A stretch of 64,000 nt of DNA from the NCBI RefSeq assembly GCF_026242195.1, contig NZ_RKLV01000002.1, forward strand, positions 186,001-250,000. The letters run 5' to 3'. The stretch's first letter is position 1; the number at the start of each line of letters is the position of its first letter. The position numbers and the translations under genes were made by a program. Shown here piece by piece: positions 1-8,119 of the stretch. The notes beneath the pieces are model-generated. The model was given only the letters and a program-made list of their open reading frames with translations, had not been told where the DNA came from and ran no database searches. This DNA comes from Halorutilus salinus. GTDB lineage: Archaea; Halobacteriota; Halobacteria; Halobacteriales; Halorutilaceae.

Positions 1-3
1 GAC

Positions 4-333
4 CTACGGCGACCGTACGACCTCAACGTCTACCTCGTCGCCGTCCACGCCTATACGTACGAACTGCGTCCTGACGTGCTCCTTAGCCGTCCCGACAGCC
101 TCTTCCTCCGTCCCGAATCCACGCGGGGAAGGCGACTCGAAGGCTATACGCACGGTCTCGTCTTCGAGGAAAAGCGCCGTACCGCCGCTCTCGACCTCGT
201 AGAACGAGTCACACACCCAGACGTACGGTGCCGAAACATCGGGTGCGCCTGAGTAGCTCGGTGGTTCGTCGTCGGGTTCGAAGACCGTCCCCGTTAGGTC
301 GGTTCCGCGCGCCGCACCACGTACGAGTATCAC
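4..333 (-). CDS. conserved haloarchaeal protein of unknown function
   Basis: A 109-residue acidic soluble protein with no signal peptide or membrane segment. It has a central PYVWVCDSFYEVESGG stretch, and a C-terminal half rich in Glu/Val that ends in a predicted alpha/beta segment. I recognise the pattern as a small family found widely in haloarchaea without an assigned function. The stop codon lies at the window edge, so the gene is complete. It is divergent from the DCC-family gene with about 70 bases between them, which must hold both promoters. No function can be inferred from context. Confidence 0.75.
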   Translation of the reverse strand: MILVRGAARGTDLTGTVFEPDDEPPSYSGAPDVSAPYVWVCDSFYEVESGGTALFLEDETVRIAFESPSPRGFGTEEEAVGTAKEHVRTQFVRIGVDGDEVDVEVVRSP

Positions 334-403
334 ACCGGATAGACGGGGCGAGGGAACAAAACCGTGCCGACGCGTTTATTCGTCGGGAAGCCGTAGAACG
401 GAC

Positions 404-811
404 ATGGAACAGAACCGACCCGTCCTTCTGTTCGACGGTGTCTGCAACCTCTGTAACTCGTTCGTCAACTTCGTCATGGAACGCGACGACGACTTCGCCT
501 TCGCGTCTATACAGTCCGACGAGGGCGCGCGTCTAATACGCGAAGCGGGTCTGTCGCCCGAAGACCTCGAAACCTTCGTCGTAATCGACGGCGACGATGT
601 CTACACCAAGTCGCGTGCGGGTCTGGAGGTTCTACGCCGTCTCGGTCTCCCGTACTCGCTCGTCTATCCCGCCGTCATCGCCCCGCGGTTTCTCCGAGAC
701 CCAGTCTACAACCTCATAGCGTCCAACCGGTACGACTGGTTCGGTAAACGCGACGAGTGCCGCGTCCCCGACGACGAAACCAAAGACAGGTTCCTTTCGT
801 CGGAGTTCTGA
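404..811 (+). CDS. DCC-family thiol-disulfide oxidoreductase-like protein (DUF393)
   Basis: 135 residues. The N-terminus carries the family signature DGVCNLC (residues 11-17), the CxxC-like pair that names the DCC family of thioredoxin-fold proteins. The C-terminal YDWFGKRDECR motif is also typical. Full length for the family (about 130 residues), cytosolic, no signal. Members are presumed to act in thiol-disulfide exchange, but the substrate is unknown. A TTTATT element lies about 26 bases upstream of the ATG and fits a leaderless archaeal transcript. A T-rich tract follows the stop. Confidence 0.85.
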   Translation: MEQNRPVLLFDGVCNLCNSFVNFVMERDDDFAFASIQSDEGARLIREAGLSPEDLETFVVIDGDDVYTKSRAGLEVLRRLGLPYSLVYPAVIAPRFLRDPVYNLIASNRYDWFGKRDECRVPDDETKDRFLSSEF

Positions 812-833
812 TCTAACCCGTCGCTGTACCTCG

Positions 834-839
834 TTTTTT
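834..839 (+). terminator. oligo-T terminator after the DCC-family gene
   Basis: A run of six T residues (TCGTTTTTTG) about 23 bases after the stop codon. It is the kind of U-tract that ends archaeal transcription, and no strong hairpin is needed. It separates this gene from rio2. Confidence 0.5.
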
Positions 840-952
840 GCTTCCCTTCTGGACGGTGTCGACCCCCGTATTCTGTATAGCGAAATACGGTTTACGTGAC
901 GCGTCGGTACCGTACCGAACACGGTTTAACACGCCGACACGTACCCCGAAAC

Positions 953-1819
953 GTGTCTGAGACTCTCGCAGAGAGCTTCGGGCGTCTCGAAGACGAGGAG
1001 TTCCGCGTCCTAAACGCCGTCGAACGCGGTATGGAGCACAACGAGTGGGTTCCGGAGGAGGAAATACCCGGACTCGCGCGTCTCCATCCCGATGAGGCGG
1101 AGTACCACGTAAGCAGGCTCAACGATCTCGAACTCGTCGAACGGCGCGACTCACGGTACCTCGGATACAGGCTTGTCGCCGAGGGCTACGACGTTCTCGC
1201 GCTGAACGCCTTAGCCGAAACCGGCTCCGTCACCCGTCTCGGAGGTAACATAGAGGTCGGAAAGGAGAGCGACATCTACGAATGCGCCGACGCGGATCGT
1301 GAACTCGTCATGAAGCTCCACCGTGAAGGGTACACGCAGTTCAGGGACACGACGCGCGAACGCGACTATACGCATGACAAAGGGCATCTTAGCTGGATGT
1401 ACACGGCGCGAAAGGCGGCTGAGGCGGAGTACGAGACTCTCGAAGAGCTTTACGGCGACGTAGCCGTCCCCGAACCCGTCGACCAGAACCGTCACGCCCT
1501 CGTCATGTCGCGTTTCGACGGTGTCGAGCTACGCCGTGCTGACGTTGACGCACCCCGCGCCGTCCTCGATGCCGTCCTCGACGAGCTTTCGCAGGCATGG
1601 CGCACGGGCTACGTACACGCCGACATGAGCGGCTACAACGTCCTCGTATCGCCCGACGGGATACGTATAATCGACTGGCCTCAGTCCGTCGAAACCGACC
1701 ACCCGCACGCGCGTCAGCTACTCGACAGGGATATATCCAACCTGCTCGCACATTTCGAAAAGAGGTACGACGTTAGCCTACCGACCAAGGAAGATGCCGT
1801 GAACCGCGTCGTTCAGTAG
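953..1819 (+). CDS. rio2: RIO-type serine/threonine protein kinase Rio2
   Basis: Archaeal Rio2 kinase acting in small-subunit ribosome maturation (family knowledge). Residues 1-80 form the Rio2-specific winged helix. The glycine-loop region GKESDIYE follows, then the HADMSGYNVLV catalytic loop and the IDWPQSV metal-binding Asp motif. The open frame extends back to 896. I prefer the GTG at 953 because homologues begin near this point and a TTTAAC box sits about 26 bases upstream, which is right for a leaderless message. The last few bases overlap the convergent small membrane gene. Confidence 0.9.
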   Translation: MSETLAESFGRLEDEEFRVLNAVERGMEHNEWVPEEEIPGLARLHPDEAEYHVSRLNDLELVERRDSRYLGYRLVAEGYDVLALNALAETGSVTRLGGNIEVGKESDIYECADADRELVMKLHREGYTQFRDTTRERDYTHDKGHLSWMYTARKAAEAEYETLEELYGDVAVPEPVDQNRHALVMSRFDGVELRRADVDAPRAVLDAVLDELSQAWRTGYVHADMSGYNVLVSPDGIRIIDWPQSVETDHPHARQLLDRDISNLLAHFEKRYDVSLPTKEDAVNRVVQ

Positions 1820-2037
1820 CCCGCGAACAGATCCGCGGCTACTATGCTCAGCCCTATACCCACGGATATAGCCGTTGTGAGCAGGAGACCGAGGGCTATA
1901 CTTGATCCGACCGCGACAACCGAGGTCATCATACCGCCGAGAACGAATGCCGCTATCAGCATGAGACAGACCTCAAAGTTGTCGAAGACTATCTTAGCGA
2001 GAAAGCCGGTGTTCCCGTACCTGTGCTTGACAGACAT
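1813..2037 (-). CDS. small two-helix membrane protein
   Basis: 74 residues with two hydrophobic segments: about 24-45 (VCLMLIAAFVLGGMMTSVVA) and about 48-70, ending in LFAGY. The N-terminus MSVKHRYGNTG is hydrophilic and basic, so an N-in hairpin topology is likely. The 3' end overlaps the rio2 stop by a few bases, tail to tail. I do not recognise a named family. Upstream (2037-2060) the sequence ATATATGTTCATAC could hold its promoter. Confidence 0.6.
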   Translation of the reverse strand: MSVKHRYGNTGFLAKIVFDNFEVCLMLIAAFVLGGMMTSVVAVGSSIALGLLLTTAISVGIGLSIVAADLFAGY

Positions 2038-2126
2038 ATATGTTCATACTCTGTCCTAACTTATTACTCTTGCTTCTGCGCCACTTTCGCGCTCTCCCGA
2101 ACGATCTACCGTCTTCCCTGCGCTTC

Positions 2127-2371
2127 TCTAAGCCGACCTTTTCGTGTAATAGCGCGGATTTCTAACATTATATAGTTGTCTTATGTCCCTAAGTACGCGT
2201 AGAAGCCAAAAGCTAACATTAGGTTTGGTCTAATCCCGTCTAAGCCCTGTTCGAGCCGGCTCCCCGCCGTGGGATGAGGTGTCTAAGCCGACGAACTGAC
2301 GGCGTGTCCCGGAACTGGCGTTAATCTGAAGTCGGAGGCTTTTCGGTTCGTCCGTCTCCCAATCCTCCGAC
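2127..2371. repeat. cluster of short direct and inverted repeats
   Basis: Three copies of TCTAAGCC (two extended to TCTAAGCCGAC), two of CTAACATTA, and an 8-bp perfect inverted repeat (2331-2338 with 2364-2371) that could form a hairpin with a 25-base loop. Repeats this dense are not seen in the other intergenic spaces of the window. They could be regulator binding sites or parts of a structured RNA. Confidence 0.45.
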
Positions 2372-2426
2372 CGCCACATACCCATCCCAAGCGTACAGTT
2401 TCACGTCCGAGACGTATCTACGTCTG

Positions 2427-2456
2427 TATATTCTATAACGCTATACACAGATGCCT
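2427..2456 (+). promoter_or_regulatory. TATA-rich imperfect dyad upstream of the MFS gene
   Basis: CTGTATATTC and CTATACACAG flank an AT-rich centre, giving an imperfect inverted repeat (TCTGTATA against TATACACAGA) that contains TATA boxes. It lies 50-80 bases before the GTG of the transporter gene, so it could be the promoter with an overlapping operator. Confidence 0.4.
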
Positions 2457-2506
2457 CGCCGTACGGTTTGTAAAGAGCCAAGATACACGAACAGATACGT
2501 CGTGAC

Positions 2507-3685
2507 GTGAAAGGTCTACGTTCCCTTTCGGCGTCTTACGAGACGCGTATGCTCGCCGCCCTCGCTCTCGGATGGGCGACGTTGCAGTGCGGTCGTTTCC
2601 TGCTCCCCCCTCTGCTCCCGCTTATTACCGAGGCGCTGAGCTTCTCAAGCGCGGGTATCGGACTCGCGCTGACGCTGTTCGGTCTCGTCTACGCGCTGAC
2701 ACAGTACCCAAGCGGCAGGTACTCGGACGCACTCACACGGTCAACCGTCATACTACCCGGCTTTGTCGTCCTTCTCGCGGGCTTCGTCGTACTCGGCTTC
2801 GCCGTCTCGCAGACCGTATTCGTCACCGCGATGGTGGTTCTGGGTGTGGGTAAAGGTCTGTACGCCAGTCCTTCGCGCGCCTTCCTTGGCGATCTGTTTA
2901 GCGCGAGACGTGGACGTGCGCTTGGTATCTACTCGGCGGGGACGGATGTAGGCGGTTTGATAGGCGCGGGTATCGCCGTACTCGTCCTCTCAACGACGGT
3001 ATGGCGCGTCGCGTTCGTCCCCGTCGTCGCGGTTCTCGCCACCGTCACGGCGCTCTTCTTCGTCTGGAACCGCCAGAGCTACGAGCTTTCTTCCGTCCGT
3101 CTGTCGCCCGATGACACCGTCGGCAGGATAGCTGAGAGCAGACGACAGCGTGAAACGCTCGTCGCCTTCTCCGTCTTCTACTTCTTCGTCGGAGGACTCA
3201 CCAACTTCTTCCCATCTCTCCTCGTCGCACGCGGCTTCTCCGAGACGACAGCCGGGGCGAGCTTCGCACTCCTGTTCGGCGTGGGCGCGTTTACGAAGCC
3301 CGTCGCGGGGGAGGTAAGCGACCGTTTCCCGCGTCTTCTCGTGGGCGCGATCGGCTTGGTGACAGCGATCGTGGGACTGTCCACGGTTCTCGTCGCTCCG
3401 ACACTCGGTGTCGTCGCCGTCGGCACCGTACTAACCGCCGTCGGCTACAAGACACAGTTCCCTATAGCCGACACACTCGTCATGGACGCCGCTTCGGACG
3501 GCGAGATGGGCGGCGACCTCGGTGCGTCGCGTGCTGTCTTCCTCACCGCAAACGCACTCGGTCCGGGTGCGGTAGGCGTAATCGCCGCCGTCACCGACTT
3601 CGGGACGGCGTTCCGGGTGCTCGTCGCCTCTCTTCTCGTGAGCATCGTCCTTCTCGGTCGTCAGTACCTACGCGACGAGGATTAG
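2507..3685 (+). CDS. MFS transporter
   Basis: 392 residues, the usual length for a 12-helix major facilitator. Hydrophobic segments run through the whole chain. A conserved-loop remnant (YPSGRYSDALTRS) sits between helices 2 and 3, where MFS proteins carry the GxxxDRxGRR motif. A second symmetrical loop (KPVAGEVSDRFPR) appears in the C-terminal half. The start is GTG. Substrate cannot be told from sequence; the fold could serve drug or metabolite efflux. The stop overlaps the stop of the convergent gene by about 4 bases. Confidence 0.85.
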   Translation: MKGLRSLSASYETRMLAALALGWATLQCGRFLLPPLLPLITEALSFSSAGIGLALTLFGLVYALTQYPSGRYSDALTRSTVILPGFVVLLAGFVVLGFAVSQTVFVTAMVVLGVGKGLYASPSRAFLGDLFSARRGRALGIYSAGTDVGGLIGAGIAVLVLSTTVWRVAFVPVVAVLATVTALFFVWNRQSYELSSVRLSPDDTVGRIAESRRQRETLVAFSVFYFFVGGLTNFFPSLLVARGFSETTAGASFALLFGVGAFTKPVAGEVSDRFPRLLVGAIGLVTAIVGLSTVLVAPTLGVVAVGTVLTAVGYKTQFPIADTLVMDAASDGEMGGDLGASRAVFLTANALGPGAVGVIAAVTDFGTAFRVLVASLLVSIVLLGRQYLRDED

Positions 3686-4257
3686 CCCGCCTTCTCGCGC
3701 GTAACGAACTTCGCCACCTCGTCCCTGCTCTCAACGGTCGCTTCGACCGTAATCCAGCCGTCGTTCTCGCGCACGTTCTCAGCCTGCTGTACCGACAGGT
3801 TGACGCGGTCGGTCGAACCTACCGTCTCACCGCCTCCCAGAACCCCTACTTCGCGGTTGTCCGCCCAGACCACGTCGTCCCTCTCCGTCGTGTTTCCGGC
3901 GTATATCCATGTGTACACAGACACGCCCTCGGCGTCCACCGACATCCGGTTCCGAAGAACGGCGTTCACCTCACGGCACGTCCGCCCGCAGTTCTCGATC
4001 GACCCTACCTCAAACTCGAAAGGCGGTGTGGGCTTGGTCACACCGTCTCCGCCTTCCTCGCCCTCGGCGACGGAAGCTTCTTCCCCGCCCCCTTGACCAC
4101 CCATCTCGTAGACGTTCTCCGTCTCAGGAGGCTCATCCAGACCCGCCGCCGGGTCTTCCTTGAGCGGTCCGATACCTTCGACGTACGCGTATCCGAGGAC
4201 GCCGAGGGCGACAACAGAAACCAGCGCGCCGGCTACGACGGCTCTACGTCGGTTCAT
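3682..4257 (-). CDS. membrane-anchored exported protein, unknown function
   Basis: About 191 residues from the MNRRRAVVAGALVS start. A single N-terminal hydrophobic segment (about residues 8-27) follows three arginines and would act as an uncleaved anchor or signal. A low-complexity Gly/Glu linker (about 45-70) leads to a beta-rich domain with a Cys pair (ENCGRTCREV) and a pattern of alternating hydrophobics like CARDB or FxLD-type domains. This suggests an extracellular adhesive or scaffold domain. The frame extends five codons further upstream. No function assigned. Confidence 0.65.
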   Translation of the reverse strand: MNRRRAVVAGALVSVVALGVLGYAYVEGIGPLKEDPAAGLDEPPETENVYEMGGQGGGEEASVAEGEEGGDGVTKPTPPFEFEVGSIENCGRTCREVNAVLRNRMSVDAEGVSVYTWIYAGNTTERDDVVWADNREVGVLGGGETVGSTDRVNLSVQQAENVRENDGWITVEATVESRDEVAKFVTREKAG

Positions 4258-4574
4258 CGCGGACTCGTACACGTCCGCGGGATTAAAAGCTTCCGTGGCT
4301 GTACATCCGAACCGGTCTCAGTTGGAGACTACGGAGTCGGGTTCGTACGAAAGCCTCGTGTTCTCTACGACAGTGGAGCCGTCGGTACCGCGTGTCTGTC
4401 TTCCTGCCTCGCTTCCGTCTCCGCCCTGTGTACCTCCACGGCTTTTTGTCATGGTCTTTCTACATGTATACACGGAAACGCCGTTACTTAAGCTTTCCTC
4501 ATCATCTTACATGTTCGACCACGTACGCGCCCCCATCCCGGAACCGTGATACAGACGCGCGCCGTAACCCGTGT
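4258..4574. other. noncoding region between divergent genes
   Basis: About 317 bases with no convincing gene. It must hold the divergent promoters. A TTACTTAAG element near 4485 and a TTCGTACGAA palindrome at 4342-4351 are visible. Open frames here have compositions unlike the flanking genes and I do not call them. Confidence 0.5.
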
Positions 4575-5267
4575 ATGCCGACGCACCATACCGTACCCGT
4601 CGGGGACGAAGAGGTGGTCGCCGTACACCACGAGTCCGAGGGCGACGGCTGGATCTTCTTCTCCCACGGCTTCGTCAGCGACATGTCGGGCTATGAACGG
4701 AGATCCGAACGCGCCGTCGACGAGGGCTACGACGCCGTCCGTTTCGACCACCGTGGATGCGGCGGGTCGTCGCGGTTGTTCGGCGAACAGACGCTCACAA
4801 CACGTATAGAGGATCTGTGTGCGGTCGTCGACTACTTCGACGCGTCCTCGTACGTCCTGTTCGGGTCGAGCTTCGGCGGAAAGGTCGTCCTCCACGCGTC
4901 CGCCGCGGAGCTTGACCGGGCTAACGCCGCCGTCGTACGCGCCCCTGTCACGTACAACGCTCCCATGGAGAGGTACCGCAACGAAGGGACAGCCGAGGCT
5001 GTCGCCGACGGATTCTTCGATGATCTCGACCGTCACGGCTTCTCGGAGGTAGAGGAGAGTCTCACCGTCCCCGTCGCCTTCTTCCACGGAAGAGAAGACG
5101 ACACAGTGGACGTTGCATATAGCTTCGAAGCCGCTGTTTCGGTAGGCTCCGACGCAGTAGTTGAGGTGTACGAGGACGAAGGTCACAGGTTCTCGGACAC
5201 AGCGGAGGAACGTCTACTCGACCGTACCTTCGGATGGCTGTCGACGGTGGTGGACGAGGCTACATAA
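4575..5267 (+). CDS. alpha/beta-hydrolase fold esterase/peptidase-like protein
   Basis: 230 residues. Oxyanion-hole FFSHGF (about residues 31-36), nucleophile elbow GSSFGGK (about 93-99, Ser nucleophile), then a late FFHGREDDTV motif with the acid residue and EDEGHRF with the catalytic His. A complete small hydrolase of the serine aminopeptidase S33/dienelactone type. I chose ATG 4575 because the upstream extension of the open frame is not protein-like and the family starts close to the first beta strand. It overlaps the convergent flavodoxin gene by 8 bases. Substrate unknown. Confidence 0.8.
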   Translation: MPTHHTVPVGDEEVVAVHHESEGDGWIFFSHGFVSDMSGYERRSERAVDEGYDAVRFDHRGCGGSSRLFGEQTLTTRIEDLCAVVDYFDASSYVLFGSSFGGKVVLHASAAELDRANAAVVRAPVTYNAPMERYRNEGTAEAVADGFFDDLDRHGFSEVEESLTVPVAFFHGREDDTVDVAYSFEAAVSVGSDAVVEVYEDEGHRFSDTAEERLLDRTFGWLSTVVDEAT

Positions 5268-5799
5268 GCCTACGCTCGGCGAACCTCATGAAGTCGGAGG
5301 CGAAACGCTCCACCTCCCCCCAGTCGGTGTACTCGTAGTCGCGCGACGTGTCGGTATCCCCTGTCGCGTCCTTCGCTATACGTTTCATCATGAGACGTTT
5401 TACGAAGCCGTACTTCGAGTACCTGAGAGCGCCGCCGAAGAAGCCTATGCGGTCGGGGTTCCATCCCAGATCTTCGAGAAACGCGTCGGCGTACCCCGCG
5501 GCTTCGGCGCGTCCCTTACCCCCGACCGCCGACGAGAGGGATATCTGGAAGAAAGCCGTCGGCTTCTCGCGCAGAGCCTCGGCGTTTGACGACACCAGAC
5601 GGCGTACGTCGGGGTGGTGTTTCTCGTAATGAACCGCGGAGCCGATAATTACAGCGTCGTACCCACGGACGGAAGGCTCCGAACCCGCCTCGACCGTCGT
5701 GGCTTCCCCTCCGTTCTCCTCTACGACACGCCCTATACGTTCGGCTACCTTCTGCGTCTGTCCTTCGACGGTTCCGTAGACCACGAGGAACGAAGCCAT
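5260..5799 (-). CDS. flavodoxin-domain protein, HemG-like
   Basis: 179 residues. The N-terminal VVYGTVEGQTQKVAERI is the FMN phosphate-binding loop of flavodoxins. The middle AVIIGSAVHYEKHHPDV and late FFGGALRYSKYGF match protoporphyrinogen-oxidase HemG-type flavodoxins, which lack a long-chain insertion. Likely an FMN redox protein at or near the membrane. Whether it oxidises protoporphyrinogen here is not shown, and no other heme gene is nearby. Upstream on the same strand is the PQQ-type sugar dehydrogenase, 39 bases away. Confidence 0.8.
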   Translation of the reverse strand: MASFLVVYGTVEGQTQKVAERIGRVVEENGGEATTVEAGSEPSVRGYDAVIIGSAVHYEKHHPDVRRLVSSNAEALREKPTAFFQISLSSAVGGKGRAEAAGYADAFLEDLGWNPDRIGFFGGALRYSKYGFVKRLMMKRIAKDATGDTDTSRDYEYTDWGEVERFASDFMRFAERRLM

Positions 5800-5838
5800 G
5801 TTACGTCTCCGTATCCCGCTCGTATAACCCCGGTGGCG

Positions 5839-6993
5839 TCAGTCTTCGGGTACGAGACGGACAACGGGTGCGTCGCTACCGTCGACGAGGGCGTACAGGT
5901 AGCCGTCGGCTCCCTCTGTGACATCGCGTATACGCCAGCCGCGTCCGCCGAGCAGAGGCGGCTTTCGGGTCAGTTCGTAGCCGTCGACGCCCAGACGTCC
6001 GAGGTACGCGCCCGCGAGGTTTCCGACGAACAGGTCGCCCTGCCAGCCGGGGAAGGCGTCTCCCGTGTAGAACGTCATGCCCGCAGGCGGGAAGCCGCCG
6101 CTTCCGCATTCCCAGAAATGGACGGGTGGTGTCACACCGTCGCGTTCCTCGTGGGGTACGCTCACGGGCGTGTCGGTACCGTACTCGCACGACTCCGAGG
6201 CTATGGGCCAGCCGTAGTTCTCACCGGCTTCGATGACGTTTATCTCGTCACCGTCACGTTCGCCGTGTTCGGACTCCCAGAGTTCACCGTCGCGTCCGAA
6301 CGTAAGACCCTGCGGGTTCCTGTGTCCGTAGCTGTAGACCGTGTTACGTGCAACGGGGTCGTCGACGAACGGGTTGTCGTCGTGCGCGGAGCCGTCGGGG
6401 TTGAGACGGAGTATACAGCCGAGTTCGTTCGTCACGTCCTGTGCGACGTGACCGGAGCCGAAGTTCTTGAACCCTCTGTCACCCGACGTGACGTACAGCG
6501 CGCCGTCGTCGCCGAAGAGGGCGCGTGAACCGTAATGGATGGAGGAGTCTACGAACGGCTCCGCGACGTGCAGAACCTCGAAGTCGCGCAGACGCGGCGC
6601 GTCCGTCTCCAGCCTACCGCGTCCGACATGTGTCGCGGTTCCGCCGTCCCCCTCCGCCGAGTAGGTCAGGTACACCCATCCTCCGTCGGTGTAGTCGGGG
6701 TGGGGCGTTACGTCGAGCAAGCCGCCCTGTCCCTCCGACGCCACCTCCGGGGTTCCATCGACGACGCGTGCCGTTCCGTCCTCTGTGTCGATGATACGTA
6801 GACGCCCCGGTAGTTCGGTTACGACCGCTCGCGTCCCGTCGAGGAAGGCGATCCCCCAAGGCTGTTCGAAACCCTTGGCGCCCTTCTCGACGGTGTACGA
6901 CGTTTCGGAAGCGCCGCCGCCGTCGAGACAGCCCGTCACCGCCGTCGCTGAGGCGGCGAAGAACAGACGTGACATCACCATCCTTCTGTCCAC
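5839..6993 (-). CDS. PQQ-dependent aldose sugar dehydrogenase-like lipoprotein
   Basis: 384 residues. N-terminal RLFFAASATAVTGCLDG has a lipobox (TGC, Cys about 22), so the mature protein is probably lipid-anchored outside the cell. The six-bladed propeller of soluble glucose/aldose dehydrogenases is shown by QPWGIAFL near the start, YGHRNPQGL and WESEHGERDGDEIN in the middle, and ENYGWP after it. Family members oxidise sugars with PQQ; a PQQ supply is not visible here. Two bases separate its start from the end of the upstream HxlR gene, so they may be cotranscribed. Confidence 0.85.
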   Translation of the reverse strand: MDRRMVMSRLFFAASATAVTGCLDGGGASETSYTVEKGAKGFEQPWGIAFLDGTRAVVTELPGRLRIIDTEDGTARVVDGTPEVASEGQGGLLDVTPHPDYTDGGWVYLTYSAEGDGGTATHVGRGRLETDAPRLRDFEVLHVAEPFVDSSIHYGSRALFGDDGALYVTSGDRGFKNFGSGHVAQDVTNELGCILRLNPDGSAHDDNPFVDDPVARNTVYSYGHRNPQGLTFGRDGELWESEHGERDGDEINVIEAGENYGWPIASESCEYGTDTPVSVPHEERDGVTPPVHFWECGSGGFPPAGMTFYTGDAFPGWQGDLFVGNLAGAYLGRLGVDGYELTRKPPLLGGRGWRIRDVTEGADGYLYALVDGSDAPVVRLVPED

Positions 6994-6994
6994 G

Positions 6995-7345
6995 CTACAC
7001 CTCCTCTTCGAGCCACTCCTCCGACCAGTCGGCGAGTTCTTCGAGCGCGGGGCTTAACGCCTCGCCCTTGGGCGTAAGACGGTAGTAGCTCGCTATGGGG
7101 CTTTCTTCTACACGACGCCTGACGAGACCGAGTTCTTCGAGATCGTCGAGGACGCGCGAAAGCGTACTCGAACTCGCGCCCGTCGACTTCTCAAGCTGGT
7201 TGAAACGTTTCTCGCCTTCCTGTAGGTCGTGGAGTATGATAAGACGCCACCGTGAGCCTATCTCCTCGACAGCCTCGACGACCGGACACGCTTCCGAGTT
7301 CTTCTCCTCCACGGCTTCGGCTCCTGACCCTGTCCGGGGTTTCAT
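6995..7345 (-). CDS. HxlR-family transcriptional regulator
   Basis: 116 residues. The family's N-terminal Cys (EACPVVEAV) is followed by GSRWRLIILHDL and a winged helix with recognition segment ASSSTLSRVLDDLEELGLV, then the wing (YYRLTPKGEAL). HxlR proteins are redox- or aldehyde-sensing dimers that often control an adjacent reductase. Here a nitroreductase lies divergently across 111 bases that contain a spaced inverted repeat. It sits directly upstream of the sugar dehydrogenase on its own strand. Confidence 0.9.
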   Translation of the reverse strand: MKPRTGSGAEAVEEKNSEACPVVEAVEEIGSRWRLIILHDLQEGEKRFNQLEKSTGASSSTLSRVLDDLEELGLVRRRVEESPIASYYRLTPKGEALSPALEELADWSEEWLEEEV

Positions 7346-7349
7346 CTAT

Positions 7350-7410
7350 GTTACCTCGTTCTATCCGTCGTGCCGAAGCTATATGTGGTTTTCGTGCGAA
7401 AGTAGGTAAC
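7350..7410. promoter_or_regulatory. GTTACCT...AGGTAAC inverted repeat between HxlR and nitroreductase genes
   Basis: GTTACCT at 7350-7356 and its exact complement AGGTAAC at 7404-7410, centre-to-centre 54 bases, flank the divergent promoters. A natural candidate for the HxlR operator half sites. The AT-rich GCTATATG between them may be a TATA box. Confidence 0.5.
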
Positions 7411-7456
7411 GTAATGCAACCGTACCAGAACCCCGATCACGGAGAGGTAGAAACTT

Positions 7457-8119
7457 ATGTCCGAGTTTGACGAGGTCGTCGAAACACGCAGAAGCGTACA
7501 CGACTACACAGACGAACCTCTTGACGATGAGACGGTGGAGGATATATTCGAACGCGTCCGTCTCGCGCCCTCCGGCTACAACCTACAACCGTGGGAGTTC
7601 CTCGTCCTACGCGACGACGAGACGAAGTCGGCGTTACGCGAGGTCGCTTACGATCAGGAACACGTCACCGAAGCCGCGGCGGCGGTCGTCGTGCTGGGTA
7701 ACAAGAACCCTATGGCGCATGCAGAGCCACTGTTCGACGACTGGCTCCAAAAGGGGTACATCCCCAACGAGGACGTCCGCGACGCCCTCTTGGAGGACGT
7801 CGAAGGGATGGCGGAGATGCCCGAAGACGAGCGGCGTGTCTGGACGACGCGTAGTACCGCGCTCGGTGCGATGACCCTCATGTTTTCAGCTTGGGACGAA
7901 GGCGTCGCCACCTGCCCGATGGAAGGGTTCGACGCAGACGCACTCACCGACGAGTTCGACATCCCCGACGGATACGAACCCGTTATGCTCGTTACCATGG
8001 GCTACCCGGCGGACGGCGCCCCCGACATAGAAAACGAACGCAAGGCACGCCGTCCCGTCGACGAGATCGTACATTACGAGGTGTTCGACCCCGTCGACGA
8101 GACGAACCTCGACACCTAA
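7457..8119 (+). CDS. nitroreductase-family FMN oxidoreductase
   Basis: 220 residues. The typical N-terminal RRSVHDY phosphate/FMN-binding motif (residues 11-17), LAPSGYNLQPWEFLVL (FMN isoalloxazine contact), a central helical insertion, and C-terminal VMLVTMGYPA complete the nitroreductase fold. Full length. It would reduce quinones, nitro compounds or similar with NAD(P)H. It is divergent from the HxlR regulator, which fits regulation by that protein. It ends one base before the convergent MATE gene. Confidence 0.9.
   Translation: MSEFDEVVETRRSVHDYTDEPLDDETVEDIFERVRLAPSGYNLQPWEFLVLRDDETKSALREVAYDQEHVTEAAAAVVVLGNKNPMAHAEPLFDDWLQKGYIPNEDVRDALLEDVEGMAEMPEDERRVWTTRSTALGAMTLMFSAWDEGVATCPMEGFDADALTDEFDIPDGYEPVMLVTMGYPADGAPDIENERKARRPVDEIVHYEVFDPVDETNLDT

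Larger units (their letters stand above)
2060..2506. other. 447-base intergenic region ahead of the MFS gene, no gene seen
   Basis: No convincing coding frame. It holds short direct repeats: TCTAAGCCGAC at 2127-2137 and 2282-2292, with TCTAAGCC again at 2239-2246, and CTAACATTA at 2162-2170 and 2213-2221. There is a long-spaced perfect inverted repeat, GTCGGAGG at 2331-2338 against CCTCCGAC at 2364-2371. TATA-like runs occur at 2168-2174 and 2435-2450. It may be a long regulated leader for the transporter or an unrecognised small RNA. Confidence 0.5.

Noticed and set aside
2268-2332. Possible box C/D guide RNA (GGATGAGG, CTGA, CTGA)
   Set aside because: The C box is a poor match to RTGATGA and the spacing is not typical, so I did not call it.
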